Shown: piece after piece, positions 24,788 through 32,117 of the stretch
Position numbering within the stretch: the first letter of the stretch is position 1
Layout: every line of letters starts with the position of its first letter
From: Deltaproteobacteria bacterium
GTDB taxonomy: Bacteria > Myxococcota > Myxococcia > Myxococcales > 40CM-4-68-19
DNA length: 52,840 nucleotides
Assembly (NCBI GenBank): GCA_005879315.1
Contig: VBLC01000073.1
Span: 1-52,840 of the forward strand
Direction: 5' to 3'
The notes under the pieces: model-generated
Database searches by the model: none
The model's input: only the letters and a program-made list of their open reading frames with translations
What the model was told of the DNA's origin: nothing
Translations under genes and position numbers: made by a program

Positions 24788-25942
24788 ATGGACGTCGAGC
24801 AGCTGATCGCCTGGGACTCCCTGCTCACCGATGAAGAGCGGCTGGTGCGCAGCACGGTGCGCAGGTTCGTCCAGGAAAAGTGGATGTCGCGCATCGTCGC
24901 CGATTACGAGGCGGGACGATTCGCGGTCGAATTGATCCCCGAGCTGGCGCGGCTCGGCCTGCTCGGCGCGAATCTCGAAGGCTACGGCTGCGCCGGGATG
25001 GGCTCTCTCGCCTACGGTCTCGCGCTGCACGAGCTGGAGGCCTGCGACTCCGGGGTCCGCTCCTTTGTCTCCGTGCAGACCAGCCTCGCCATGTTCGCCA
25101 TCTGGAAATTCGGCTCGGAAGCGCAGAAGCAGAAGTGGCTTCCGGAGATGGCGGCGGGGCGCGCCATCGGTTGCTTCGGACTGACGGAGCCGGAGCATGG
25201 CAGCGATCCCGGCGGCATGGAGACCAAGGCGCAGCGCGACGGATCGGGATGGACCCTCAGCGGGCGCAAGCTCTGGATCACCAATGCGCAGCTGGCGCAC
25301 CTAGCCATCGTCTGGGCCCGCGGGCCGGACGGGATCGCCGGCTTCATCGTCGAGCGCGATCGGCCGGGCTTCGCTTCCGGGGACATTCCCCACAAGCTCT
25401 CGATGCGCGCCTCGGTCACCGGGGCGCTCTTCTTCGACGGCGTCCACTTGCCCGAGGAGAACCGCCTGCCCGCCGCGCAGGGGCTGAAGGCGCCGTTGGC
25501 CTGCCTCGACAACGCGCGCTTCGGAGTGGCGTGGGGAGTGCTCGGCGCCGCCCGCGCCTGCCTGGAGATCGCGCTCGGCTACACCCGCGAACGCAAGCAG
25601 TTCGACGCGCCCATTGCCGCCAAGCAGCTGGTGCAGGCCGAGCTGGCCGACGTCGCCTCCGAGGTGGTCAAGGCCTCCTTGCTCTGCGTCCACTTCGCGC
25701 GGCTGAAGGAAGCAGGCAAGCTGGACCCGGTGCACACCAGCCTGCTCAAGCGCAACAACTGCCGCATCGCCCTGGAGGCGGCCCGACGGTGCCGCGCGCT
25801 GCTCGGCGCCAACGGCGTCGCCGGCGAATTCCATGTCATGCGGCATGCGGCGAATCTGGAGTCGACCTTCACCTACGAAGGCACCGACCAGATACACACC
25901 TTGTCGATCGGCCGCGCGCTGACGGGCTTTAGCGCCTTCTAG
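24788..25942 (+). CDS. gcdH: Glutaryl-CoA dehydrogenase-type acyl-CoA dehydrogenase
   Basis: 384 residues with the full acyl-CoA dehydrogenase fold. CFGLTEPEHGSDPGGMETKA is characteristic of glutaryl-CoA dehydrogenases, as is the early SVQTSLAMFAI segment. The catalytic base is Glu364 in TYEGTDQIHTLSIGRALTG; GCDHs have YEGTHDIH, so His is replaced by Gln one place over. It oxidises and usually decarboxylates glutaryl-CoA to crotonyl-CoA at the end of lysine, tryptophan or aromatic breakdown. ATG 24788 is preceded by AGGAGG. Stands alone, convergent with a small DUF983 gene. Confidence 0.8.
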   Translation: MDVEQLIAWDSLLTDEERLVRSTVRRFVQEKWMSRIVADYEAGRFAVELIPELARLGLLGANLEGYGCAGMGSLAYGLALHELEACDSGVRSFVSVQTSLAMFAIWKFGSEAQKQKWLPEMAAGRAIGCFGLTEPEHGSDPGGMETKAQRDGSGWTLSGRKLWITNAQLAHLAIVWARGPDGIAGFIVERDRPGFASGDIPHKLSMRASVTGALFFDGVHLPEENRLPAAQGLKAPLACLDNARFGVAWGVLGAARACLEIALGYTRERKQFDAPIAAKQLVQAELADVASEVVKASLLCVHFARLKEAGKLDPVHTSLLKRNNCRIALEAARRCRALLGANGVAGEFHVMRHAANLESTFTYEGTDQIHTLSIGRALTGFSAF

Positions 25943-26270
25943 AATTGAAGTAGTTGAACGAGATCGCCAGCGCCTTGCGCACCGGCATCGTCAAGCCATA
26001 GAGAGCGAGGGCGCCGAGAACCAGGCCGACGCGGTAGGCCTCGAGATTTCGCGGGGGCAGCGTGATGAGGACGACGAAGCAGAGGCCGGTGAGAAAAGCC
26101 GTGCTCAAGTACATGAACGCGAGCGACTCGCCCCGCGGATCGTAGAGGTGCCCGCAGCTCGGGCAGGATCGGTGTTCCGTATAAGTCCACCAGCGCTTGA
26201 AGATCGGGCCCTCGCCGCAGCTCGGGCAGCGCAGGCGGAATGCGCGGCGGATGAGTTGCGAGATCACCAT
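25929..26270 (-). CDS. DUF983-family zinc-ribbon membrane protein
   Basis: 113 residues. The N-terminal RCPSCGEGPIFKRWWTYTEH and SCPSCGHLYDPRGES give two CxxC pairs spaced as in DUF983 proteins, followed by two membrane helices. The final segment is basic (FNSRRR). Its 3' end overlaps the dehydrogenase by 14 bp, convergent. ATG 26270 lacks a strong ribosome-binding site. DUF983 members are often near cytochrome oxidase assembly genes, but none is seen here. Function unknown. Confidence 0.7.
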   Translation of the reverse strand: MVISQLIRRAFRLRCPSCGEGPIFKRWWTYTEHRSCPSCGHLYDPRGESLAFMYLSTAFLTGLCFVVLITLPPRNLEAYRVGLVLGALALYGLTMPVRKALAISFNYFNSRRR

Positions 26271-26331
26271 GCGCTTTGGACGCTCGAGGCCGCCTGCGAG
26301 ATTCGCGCCCACGTCTGCTAGCCTTGCCGGC

Positions 26332-27483
26332 ATGCGGCAGGTCGAGGTGGTCATCGTCGGCGCGGGAGTGGTCGGCGCCAGCGTCGGCTGGCACCTGCGG
26401 CAGCTGGGTGTCCGCGACGTCCTTCTGCTGGAGCGCGAGAGCGCCGTCGGCCTGGGCAGCACCGGCCGCGCGACCGGAGGCTTCCGCGCGCAGTTCGGCA
26501 CGGAGATCAATGTCCGCCTCTCGCTGCTGTCGCGCGAGAAGCTGCTCCGCTTTTCCGACGAGACCGGGGTCGATCCGGGGCTCGCGCAGCGCGGATATCT
26601 CTTCATCGCCGGGAGCCGCGAGCATCTCGCGCAGCTCGAGGCCGCACAGCGCATCCAGCGCGCGGCCGGTCTGACGGAGGCGCGGATGATCAGCGCCTCC
26701 GAGATCGCGCAGATCAATCCTCATGTCGACGTCGGCGGCGCTTGCGGCTCGGCTTTCTGCCCCAGCGACGGTTTCATTCGCCCGCTGGAGATCCTCCGCG
26801 GATATCTGCGCGACGCGAACGTGCGCACGGGCGCGCGCGTGGTCGGGCTGCGGCGCGGGCGCTCGGGACGGATCGAGTCGTTGCGCACGCAGGACGAGGA
26901 GATTTCCGCCGGCTGCGTGGTCGACGCTGCGGGCGCCTGGGCCGGGGAGGTTGCGCGCCTCGCGGGCGTGGACGTGCCGGTCGCGCCGTTGCGCCGGCAG
27001 GTCGGCTCGACCGTGCCCTGCGACGCGCTGCCTGCGGAGATGCCGATGACGGTGTGGACCGAAGACGCCTTCCACATCCGGGTGCGCGACGGGCGTGTCC
27101 TTCTCGTCTGGCCGACGCCCGGCGATCCGCGCGACCCATGGTCGACGGCCGTCGATCCCGAGTGGCTCGCGCAAGTCGCAGCGAAGGCGAAGGCGCGCGT
27201 GCCTCGCCTTGGGCCCGTCGCCGTCGATCCTGCCCGGTCGTGGGCCGGCCTCTACGAGATGTCGCCCGACAAGCATGCGCTGCTCGGGCGCGCGGCGGAG
27301 TGCGAGAATCTCTTTCTCGCCAACGGCTCCTCTGGGCATGGCGTGATGCACGCGCCGGCGTTGGGGCAGCTTCTGGCGGAGATCATCGTCCACGGCGAGG
27401 CGCGCTCGCTGGACGTGCGGGCGCTGCGACCGTCGCGCTTCGTCGAAGGCGAGCCCAACGTCGGCGCCGCCGAGATGCTCTAA
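26332..27483 (+). CDS. FAD-dependent amine/amino-acid oxidoreductase (DadA/SoxB-like)
   Basis: 383 residues. N-terminal dinucleotide motif VVIVGAGVVGASVGWHL, then GSTGRATGGFRAQFGTEIN (FAD-contacting, as in sarcosine oxidase/DAO-type enzymes), a central CVVDAAGAWAGEVARLAGV, and the C-terminal LFLANGSSGHGVMHAPALGQ that closes the FAD site. The family oxidises C-N bonds of glycine derivatives, D-amino acids or proline-like compounds; the substrate is not identifiable. ATG 26332 is chosen because it directly precedes the FAD motif. Divergent from the DUF983 gene. Confidence 0.8.
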   Translation: MRQVEVVIVGAGVVGASVGWHLRQLGVRDVLLLERESAVGLGSTGRATGGFRAQFGTEINVRLSLLSREKLLRFSDETGVDPGLAQRGYLFIAGSREHLAQLEAAQRIQRAAGLTEARMISASEIAQINPHVDVGGACGSAFCPSDGFIRPLEILRGYLRDANVRTGARVVGLRRGRSGRIESLRTQDEEISAGCVVDAAGAWAGEVARLAGVDVPVAPLRRQVGSTVPCDALPAEMPMTVWTEDAFHIRVRDGRVLLVWPTPGDPRDPWSTAVDPEWLAQVAAKAKARVPRLGPVAVDPARSWAGLYEMSPDKHALLGRAAECENLFLANGSSGHGVMHAPALGQLLAEIIVHGEARSLDVRALRPSRFVEGEPNVGAAEML

Positions 27484-27696
27484 CCCCAATGCTGATCAGT
27501 TAGCGCGTTGACCTGGGCGTTGACGTTCACGTTGACGTGAGGGTGGACGGCGACGGCGACGTGAACCTGGCCGTGGACGCGCACATTCTCCCGCTCACCG
27601 TGCAAAGCGGGAAGACCGCTCGGCCACGTCGCCGTCGCCGTCGCCGTCAAGGTCAACGACAACGATCACTCCCACGTCAACCTCAACGCATTGGGA
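27484..27696. repeat. Imperfect inverted repeat of GTTGAC/GACGGC hexamers filling a tail-to-tail gap
   Basis: The gap between two convergent stop codons is a long imperfect palindrome. CCCAATGC at 27485-27492 is mirrored by GCATTGGG at 27688-27695. Inside are variants of GTTGAC/GACGTT and GGCGACGGCGACG on the left, and CGTCGCCGTCGCCGTC and GGTCAACG on the right. The tip is TCCCGCT (27589-27595) with AGCGGGA (27606-27612). Its place between converging genes suggests a two-way transcription terminator or a decayed repetitive element. No gene seen. Confidence 0.6.
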
Positions 27697-28938
27697 TTAG
27701 AAGAGCCGTTCGGCGGCCGCGGTGCCCGAGCGCACCACATCGGGAACGCTGACCCCATCATAGGCCGCGCCGGCGAGCTCGACGGGCGGCAATCCACGCA
27801 AAAGCTCCCGCGCGGCGCTCACGCGTGCGCCGTGGCCGGGCGAGTACTGTGGGATCGCCAGCGGATGGCGCACGATGCGCAGATAATTCGGATCCCGCCT
27901 GATGCCGAGCGTCTTCTGCAGATCGCCGCAAACTGCAGCGACCAAGCCCGCGTCGGAAAGCGCCGCTCGCTCGGGATGCTGCGCGCCGCCGCAGATCGCC
28001 GTGAGCAAGGCGTGTCCTTCGGGGGCGCGGCCGGGGAGCATCGAAGAAGGAAAGAGCGTACCGATGCCGTGCAAGGTCCCATCAGCGTCGAGCATGCCGA
28101 AGCCGCGCGGCAAGCCGTTCTCGCGGAAGCCGAGATGAACGACTGTCACGGGCGCAGAGGAGAAGGCGCGCAGGGCCGCTACCAGCCGAGGGGCAAACTC
28201 GCCCGCCAGGACGGCCGCGGCCGCGGAGGGAACGGCGAGCACGGCGGCCTCGAAGCGCTCCGGCTTCGCATCGACGTAGACGTCCCACTCTCGTCCCGCG
28301 GGCGCGAGCTTTTTGACCTCGGCGCCGAGGCGCAGATCCAGCTTCGCCGCCGTCGCTTCCGCCAGCGTTCCCAGCCCGCGCCGCAGCGACCATAGCCCCG
28401 GTCCCCGCCGGCGCAAGGCGCCGAGCAGGATCGATCTCGTCCGCGAGAGCCCGGGGAAGGCCTCGCGCGCGGAGAGCTGCGCCGGATCGCCTGCATAGAC
28501 TCCGGCCGCCAGTAGCGTTGCGGCGAGCGATCCCGCGCGCCTGCCGAAGCGAGCCACGAGAAACTCGCGCAGCGAGGTGTCCTCGCGTGGCGGCCTCGCC
28601 AGAAGCGGCTCGAGCAGCGCGCGCGGGATTCCCGCGGAGAACAGGAGCCGCAGCGAGGGTGCGCGCAGGACCCGCCCGCGCAAGTGCACGAAGCGTGTCG
28701 CCGGCCCGGAGGGCCGCACGACCTCCGCGCTCAACTGCGTCGCCTCGAGCAGCGCGTCGAGCGGCCGGGAGAGAAAGTGCGGTCCATCTTCGCTGAGCCA
28801 GCCGTCTTCGCTGCGGCTCTTCACCTTCCCGCCGGGCTGCGCTTCCGCCTCGAAGACCACCGCATCTGCGCCGCGCCGCGAGAGCGCCAGCGCGCAGGAC
28901 AGGCCGGCCATTCCTCCGCCGATGACTGCCACCCGCAT
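27697..28938 (-). CDS. hemY: Protoporphyrinogen oxidase (HemY-like)
   Basis: 413 residues. The FAD-binding start is VAVIGGGMAGLSCALALSRR, followed by GGKVKSRSEDGWLSEDGP (oxidase GG-R motif). A mid-protein AAGVYAGDPAQLSAREAFP block is characteristic of oxygen-dependent protoporphyrinogen oxidase. The C-terminal AGAAYDGVSVPDVVRSGTAAAE supplies the last FAD contacts. It converts protoporphyrinogen IX to protoporphyrin IX in heme synthesis. No other heme gene is adjacent. Slightly shorter than the 460-470 residues common for the family. Confidence 0.8.
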   Translation of the reverse strand: MRVAVIGGGMAGLSCALALSRRGADAVVFEAEAQPGGKVKSRSEDGWLSEDGPHFLSRPLDALLEATQLSAEVVRPSGPATRFVHLRGRVLRAPSLRLLFSAGIPRALLEPLLARPPREDTSLREFLVARFGRRAGSLAATLLAAGVYAGDPAQLSAREAFPGLSRTRSILLGALRRRGPGLWSLRRGLGTLAEATAAKLDLRLGAEVKKLAPAGREWDVYVDAKPERFEAAVLAVPSAAAAVLAGEFAPRLVAALRAFSSAPVTVVHLGFRENGLPRGFGMLDADGTLHGIGTLFPSSMLPGRAPEGHALLTAICGGAQHPERAALSDAGLVAAVCGDLQKTLGIRRDPNYLRIVRHPLAIPQYSPGHGARVSAARELLRGLPPVELAGAAYDGVSVPDVVRSGTAAAERLF

Positions 28939-28988
28939 CGGCGCTCAACTTGCCTCGAATGAAGCGCGGACGCGAGCGCCCTCCCGTC

Positions 28989-29867
28989 TCAAGCCATGAA
29001 ATTCGGCGCCGGTATGTTGCTGCCGTTCATCACCGGACCCACCGGAACATAGGGCGGCGCGAAGGTCGGTATGGGCCCCTGGCCGAGGCAGTTCGTCACC
29101 AACTGCGAGGCGACCCAGATGAGAAATCCGATCGAGAGCGCCTGCGCGATGGAGGCGTGCAGCGCGTTGTAGTGCTTCTCGGGATCCTTCTTCTTGAGAC
29201 CTCCGTCGAGCGCATCGTCCATCTCCTGGGTCATCGCGGAGGGCGTGATGATGTCGCTCACCTTCGCTGACGGGCAGGCGATCAGCGGAACGGGAATGTT
29301 GGGCGTCGGCGGAGCCATCGGCCCAGGAAAGGCGGCGAAGAGCGGATAGAGCGGCAGGCCGGGGATCATCACCTGGTCCTGCCAGTTCTTGAAGCAGGTG
29401 GAGACGCCCTTCGCCACCGCGTCGCGGTGCTTGGCCATGTTGCCGGTGAAGGAGGCCACCATCGGCGCGTTCTTGATGTTGCTCTCCAGCGGCGGCCCGC
29501 TCAGGCAGCCCGGCGTGCCGATGGCGGAGGGCCCCATGATCTTCAGGTCCTTGAACATGGCCTGCAGCTTCCACATGTTGTGCGAGAACTGCACGGCATC
29601 CAGCATTGCGTCGTGAAAATCCTGGAAGTCCTTTCCGATCTTGTTGCAGGTCTTCTGCTGATGGGAATAGCCGGGCTTCTGCGGCTGGAGGAAGGGGATG
29701 GGGATCTGGTTGGGCGCCACCGGCGAGCCATCGCTGTCGGGGTCGCGATCCTTGTAATACTTGTTGGAGAAGCCGTCGCCGCTGGCCGCCTTGGCCGTGG
29801 GCAGCTTCAGGCCCGCGGACATGAACTTGAGGTGGCCGAGGATCTTGATGACGCTCAGCGTGCCCAT
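28989..29867 (-). CDS. Uncharacterised Pro-rich protein with a C-terminal hydrophobic helix
   Basis: 292 residues; no family recognised. It lacks a signal peptide. It has repeated short I-P-x-P runs (PNQIPIPFLQP, NIPVPLIACP, PIPTFAPPYVPVGP), several cysteines (CNKIGK, TPGCLSG, STCFKNW, IACP, NCLGQG) and one hydrophobic segment near residue 245 (IAQALSIGFLIWVASQLV). Composition is less GC-driven than its neighbours, with more Lys, Asn, Met and Phe. This resembles structural components of phage-tail-like or secretion machines, but that is only a guess. It is probably co-transcribed with the upstream coiled-coil gene at 29923-30429, 55 bp away. Confidence 0.6.
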   Translation of the reverse strand: MGTLSVIKILGHLKFMSAGLKLPTAKAASGDGFSNKYYKDRDPDSDGSPVAPNQIPIPFLQPQKPGYSHQQKTCNKIGKDFQDFHDAMLDAVQFSHNMWKLQAMFKDLKIMGPSAIGTPGCLSGPPLESNIKNAPMVASFTGNMAKHRDAVAKGVSTCFKNWQDQVMIPGLPLYPLFAAFPGPMAPPTPNIPVPLIACPSAKVSDIITPSAMTQEMDDALDGGLKKKDPEKHYNALHASIAQALSIGFLIWVASQLVTNCLGQGPIPTFAPPYVPVGPVMNGSNIPAPNFMA

Positions 29868-29922
29868 CCGGACGCCCCCCGCGCGGATGCGCAGCAGTTT
29901 ACCATTCTCGAATGGCGGAGAC

Positions 29923-30429
29923 CTACTGCTTCTTGCCCCGGCCGAGGGTCGGGTCGCGCCGCAGATTTTCGATCGTCTCCTTCAGCTCGGGCACGTTGAG
30001 CGCCTCGAGCTTCTGGATGGTCGCCTCCACCTGCTTGCGCGTCTCGGCCGCGAGCTTCGAGTCGGCGGCTTGCTTCGCCGCCAGGCGCTCGATCTCGCGC
30101 GGGTCGACCCTGGGCATCTCCTTCGACCACATCCTCGACTGGCTGTCGCGCAACGTCACCATCTCGACGCCCACGCCGGTCTGCTCGGCGATGCGCTCGC
30201 GCTGCTCCGGCGTGAGCAGCACGCGAACCTCCTCGCCGCCGGCGTCGGCTGGCGCGAGCGCAGCCATCAGGCCGCGCGCCATCTGGTCCAGCTGGGCGGC
30301 GCGCTCCTGAATCCTGTTCGCCATCGCCAGAACGCGCTGCGGGTCCGTCTCCTCGGCGAGCTCCGCCGCGAGCCTGGCCGCCTCGGCCTGCTTGCGCTCG
30401 ATCTCCTCAAGGTCCGCCATGAGCGCCAT
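29923..30429 (-). CDS. Small coiled-coil protein of unknown function
   Basis: 168 residues from ATG 30429, or 165 from ATG 30420; neither has a convincing ribosome-binding site. The whole protein is charged and helical: an N-terminal Glu/Ala/Arg coiled coil (residues 5-50), a middle segment LLTPEQRERIAEQTGVGVEMV, and a C-terminal coiled coil ending in LRRDPTLGRGKKQ. No signal or membrane helix. Probably cytoplasmic and possibly a partner or chaperone of the protein encoded downstream at 28989-29867. Confidence 0.6.
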   Translation of the reverse strand: MALMADLEEIERKQAEAARLAAELAEETDPQRVLAMANRIQERAAQLDQMARGLMAALAPADAGGEEVRVLLTPEQRERIAEQTGVGVEMVTLRDSQSRMWSKEMPRVDPREIERLAAKQAADSKLAAETRKQVEATIQKLEALNVPELKETIENLRRDPTLGRGKKQ

Positions 30430-30446
30430 GTTATGTCAGAAGGCCC

Positions 30447-30863
30447 ATGGCGCCGAAGTACTTCGACACCTCGCCGTTCGGGCCGCCCTCCGCGCAGGGC
30501 AGGATCTGCGAGCTCTATCGCGCCCTGGCCCGCGGCAAGTTCGCCGCGCTGCCGGAAGGTCTCTCGCGCGCCGAGGCGGAGGGGCTCGATCGCTATTTGC
30601 TGGCGCGGCTGGAGTTGGAGCGCGAGGAGCGGCGCATGCATTTCGGCGCGCTGGCGCTGACGGCGGTGCTGTTTTTCCTGCTCTTGCCGCCGGTCCTGGC
30701 GGAGGGTTTCCGCAATGGCTTGCTCGATGCCATGGCGCTGCTGCTTTTCGCGCTCTTGGCCCCCTACCTGTTCGTTTATTTCAATTACGAGAATCGCGTG
30801 CGGGCGATGAGCGACGCGCACTTGCGGCTCCTGGAAAGAGAGTTCCTCTCCGACGACAGGTGA
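30447..30863 (+). CDS. Small two-helix membrane protein
   Basis: 138 residues. A polar N-terminal 65 residues (with YRALARGKFAALPEGLSRAEAEGLDRYLLARLE, likely helical) leads to two membrane segments (LALTAVLFFLLLPPVLAEG and LLDAMALLLFALLAPYLFVYF) and a charged tail. No recognised family. Divergent from the coiled-coil gene, 17 bp between start codons. Function unknown. Confidence 0.6.
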   Translation: MAPKYFDTSPFGPPSAQGRICELYRALARGKFAALPEGLSRAEAEGLDRYLLARLELEREERRMHFGALALTAVLFFLLLPPVLAEGFRNGLLDAMALLLFALLAPYLFVYFNYENRVRAMSDAHLRLLEREFLSDDR

Positions 30864-30998
30864 GGGAAGCGGCGCGCCCTCCGCGCGAACGGCGCTGCGC
30901 CACTTGGGAATTGCTCTTCTGCGTCCGTCCTCTGCAAAACCGGAGATGTTTCCGGTGCGAGGCAATTTGCTGCATGGAAAATTGGCGGGCGGTTTGCT

Positions 30999-31658
30999 GT
31001 GACCTTGTTCATGGCGCTGCGACTTCGTTATTTGATCGACACTCCGCGGCACCTCCTCGAGCATGTCCATGTCGTCGACGGGGCGGGCTATTTTTTCTTT
31101 CCCGCCGCGGCGAGCCCCACGGGCGTGCCGGTCTGTCTCTGGTTGGACTTCAGCGCCACCGGTCAGGGGGCGCTGCTGCGCGGCTGGGTGTGGGCGCGAC
31201 CCAAGGGCGGGCTGTGGCTGGAGCTGCCCGGGGCGGCGCGGACGATCGGGCAGATGGAGAGATCCGCGCCGCGACTCCATCTGCGCATCGCCTGTGAGCA
31301 GCTGGTGCTGGCCGAGGCCGAGTACCGCCCGGCGATACTCTGCCGGTTGCGTGACGTCAGCCTGGACGGGGCGCGGCTGGCGGCGATGCCCGCCGACGCC
31401 GGGACAGTGGGCGCGCGGATCCGCATTGCGCTGCCGGAGGCGAGCGCGGCGGGGACGCAGCTCGAGGCCTTCGGCAGGGTGATCTGGGTTTCGGCTGCGG
31501 AAGTCGGAGTGCGCTGGAACTTGAATGACGGCCGCTCGCGGGACGCAGTGGCGCGGCTGGTCGAGATCGCCGACGAGGAATGGCTCGGAGCTCGCGCGGC
31601 CGCGCATCCGCGCAGCTGCCGCTGTGCAGCGAGAGAACCCGAGCTGCGCCTCGCCTAA
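30999..31658 (+). CDS. PilZ-domain protein (probable c-di-GMP receptor)
   Basis: 219 residues with a YcgR-like layout. An N-terminal beta-rich part (residues 1-85) precedes a PilZ domain. The expected ligand motifs are visible: RLHLR (RxxxR) near residue 91 and DVSLDG (DxSxxG) near residue 125. The tail ends in a Cys/Arg-rich stretch (HPRSCRCAAREPE). Likely binds cyclic di-GMP and affects motility or envelope functions. Start is GTG 30999 or ATG 31011. A small ACCGGA/TCCGGT hairpin lies in the leader at 30939-30956. Confidence 0.75.
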   Translation: MTLFMALRLRYLIDTPRHLLEHVHVVDGAGYFFFPAAASPTGVPVCLWLDFSATGQGALLRGWVWARPKGGLWLELPGAARTIGQMERSAPRLHLRIACEQLVLAEAEYRPAILCRLRDVSLDGARLAAMPADAGTVGARIRIALPEASAAGTQLEAFGRVIWVSAAEVGVRWNLNDGRSRDAVARLVEIADEEWLGARAAAHPRSCRCAAREPELRLA

Positions 31659-32117
31659 CTTGATATTGGATCGCCCTGACGCCGCCGCTCACCGCGGGGG
31701 CCCCGGCTCGCCGCTGCACTCGCCGCGCGCTCGAAGTTCGTAATGTCGTTTGACTGTCCGGTGCGGCTCGCTAAGACGGCTCGCCGAAACCCCCGCGGCT
31801 GTCGCAGCGGCTATCCGTCGACTCGAGTACCGCGCGCCGGCGCGAAGTTCTCCAGACGCAGTTCGGAATGACGCGGACGGATCGGCTATAGCGGGGATCG
31901 AGCAAGGGGCGAAAGCGCGACGTTCTCGATAATGCGGGACTCGATCAACAGACAGCCGCTGCGATAGCCGTGGGGGTTCCGGTGAGCCACATTAGGAGCC
32001 GCCTCGCGAAACTCTGCTGCGCACCACAAAACTCCGGTCCGCGGCGACGCCGTGGCGAGCTGGGACCCCCGCGGTGAACGGCGGCGTCAGCCGAGATCCA
32101 ATATTCGGCGGCCGCGG
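31659..32117. repeat. Very large imperfect palindrome filling a tail-to-tail gap
   Basis: The entire gap between the PilZ stop (31658) and the glgX stop (32118) is one palindrome centred near 31883. Outer arms 31663-31727 and 32040-32104 match as inverted repeats (ATATTGGA, CTGACGCCGCCG, CACCGCGGGGG). Inner arms 31778-31828 and 31939-31988 also match (AACCCCC, TCGCAGCGGCT), and nearly all differences are transitions. Arm length is about 166 bp with a spacer of about 110 bp and no length change between arms. No protein gene is convincing. Possible roles are a two-way terminator, a structured RNA, or a non-autonomous mobile element. Confidence 0.75.

Noticed and set aside
31750-32000. Short frames inside the large palindrome (for example plus-strand 31750-31932 and the frame around 31945)
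   Set aside because: The two arms encode similar-looking peptides only because they are inverted copies. No ribosome-binding site or known family was seen.
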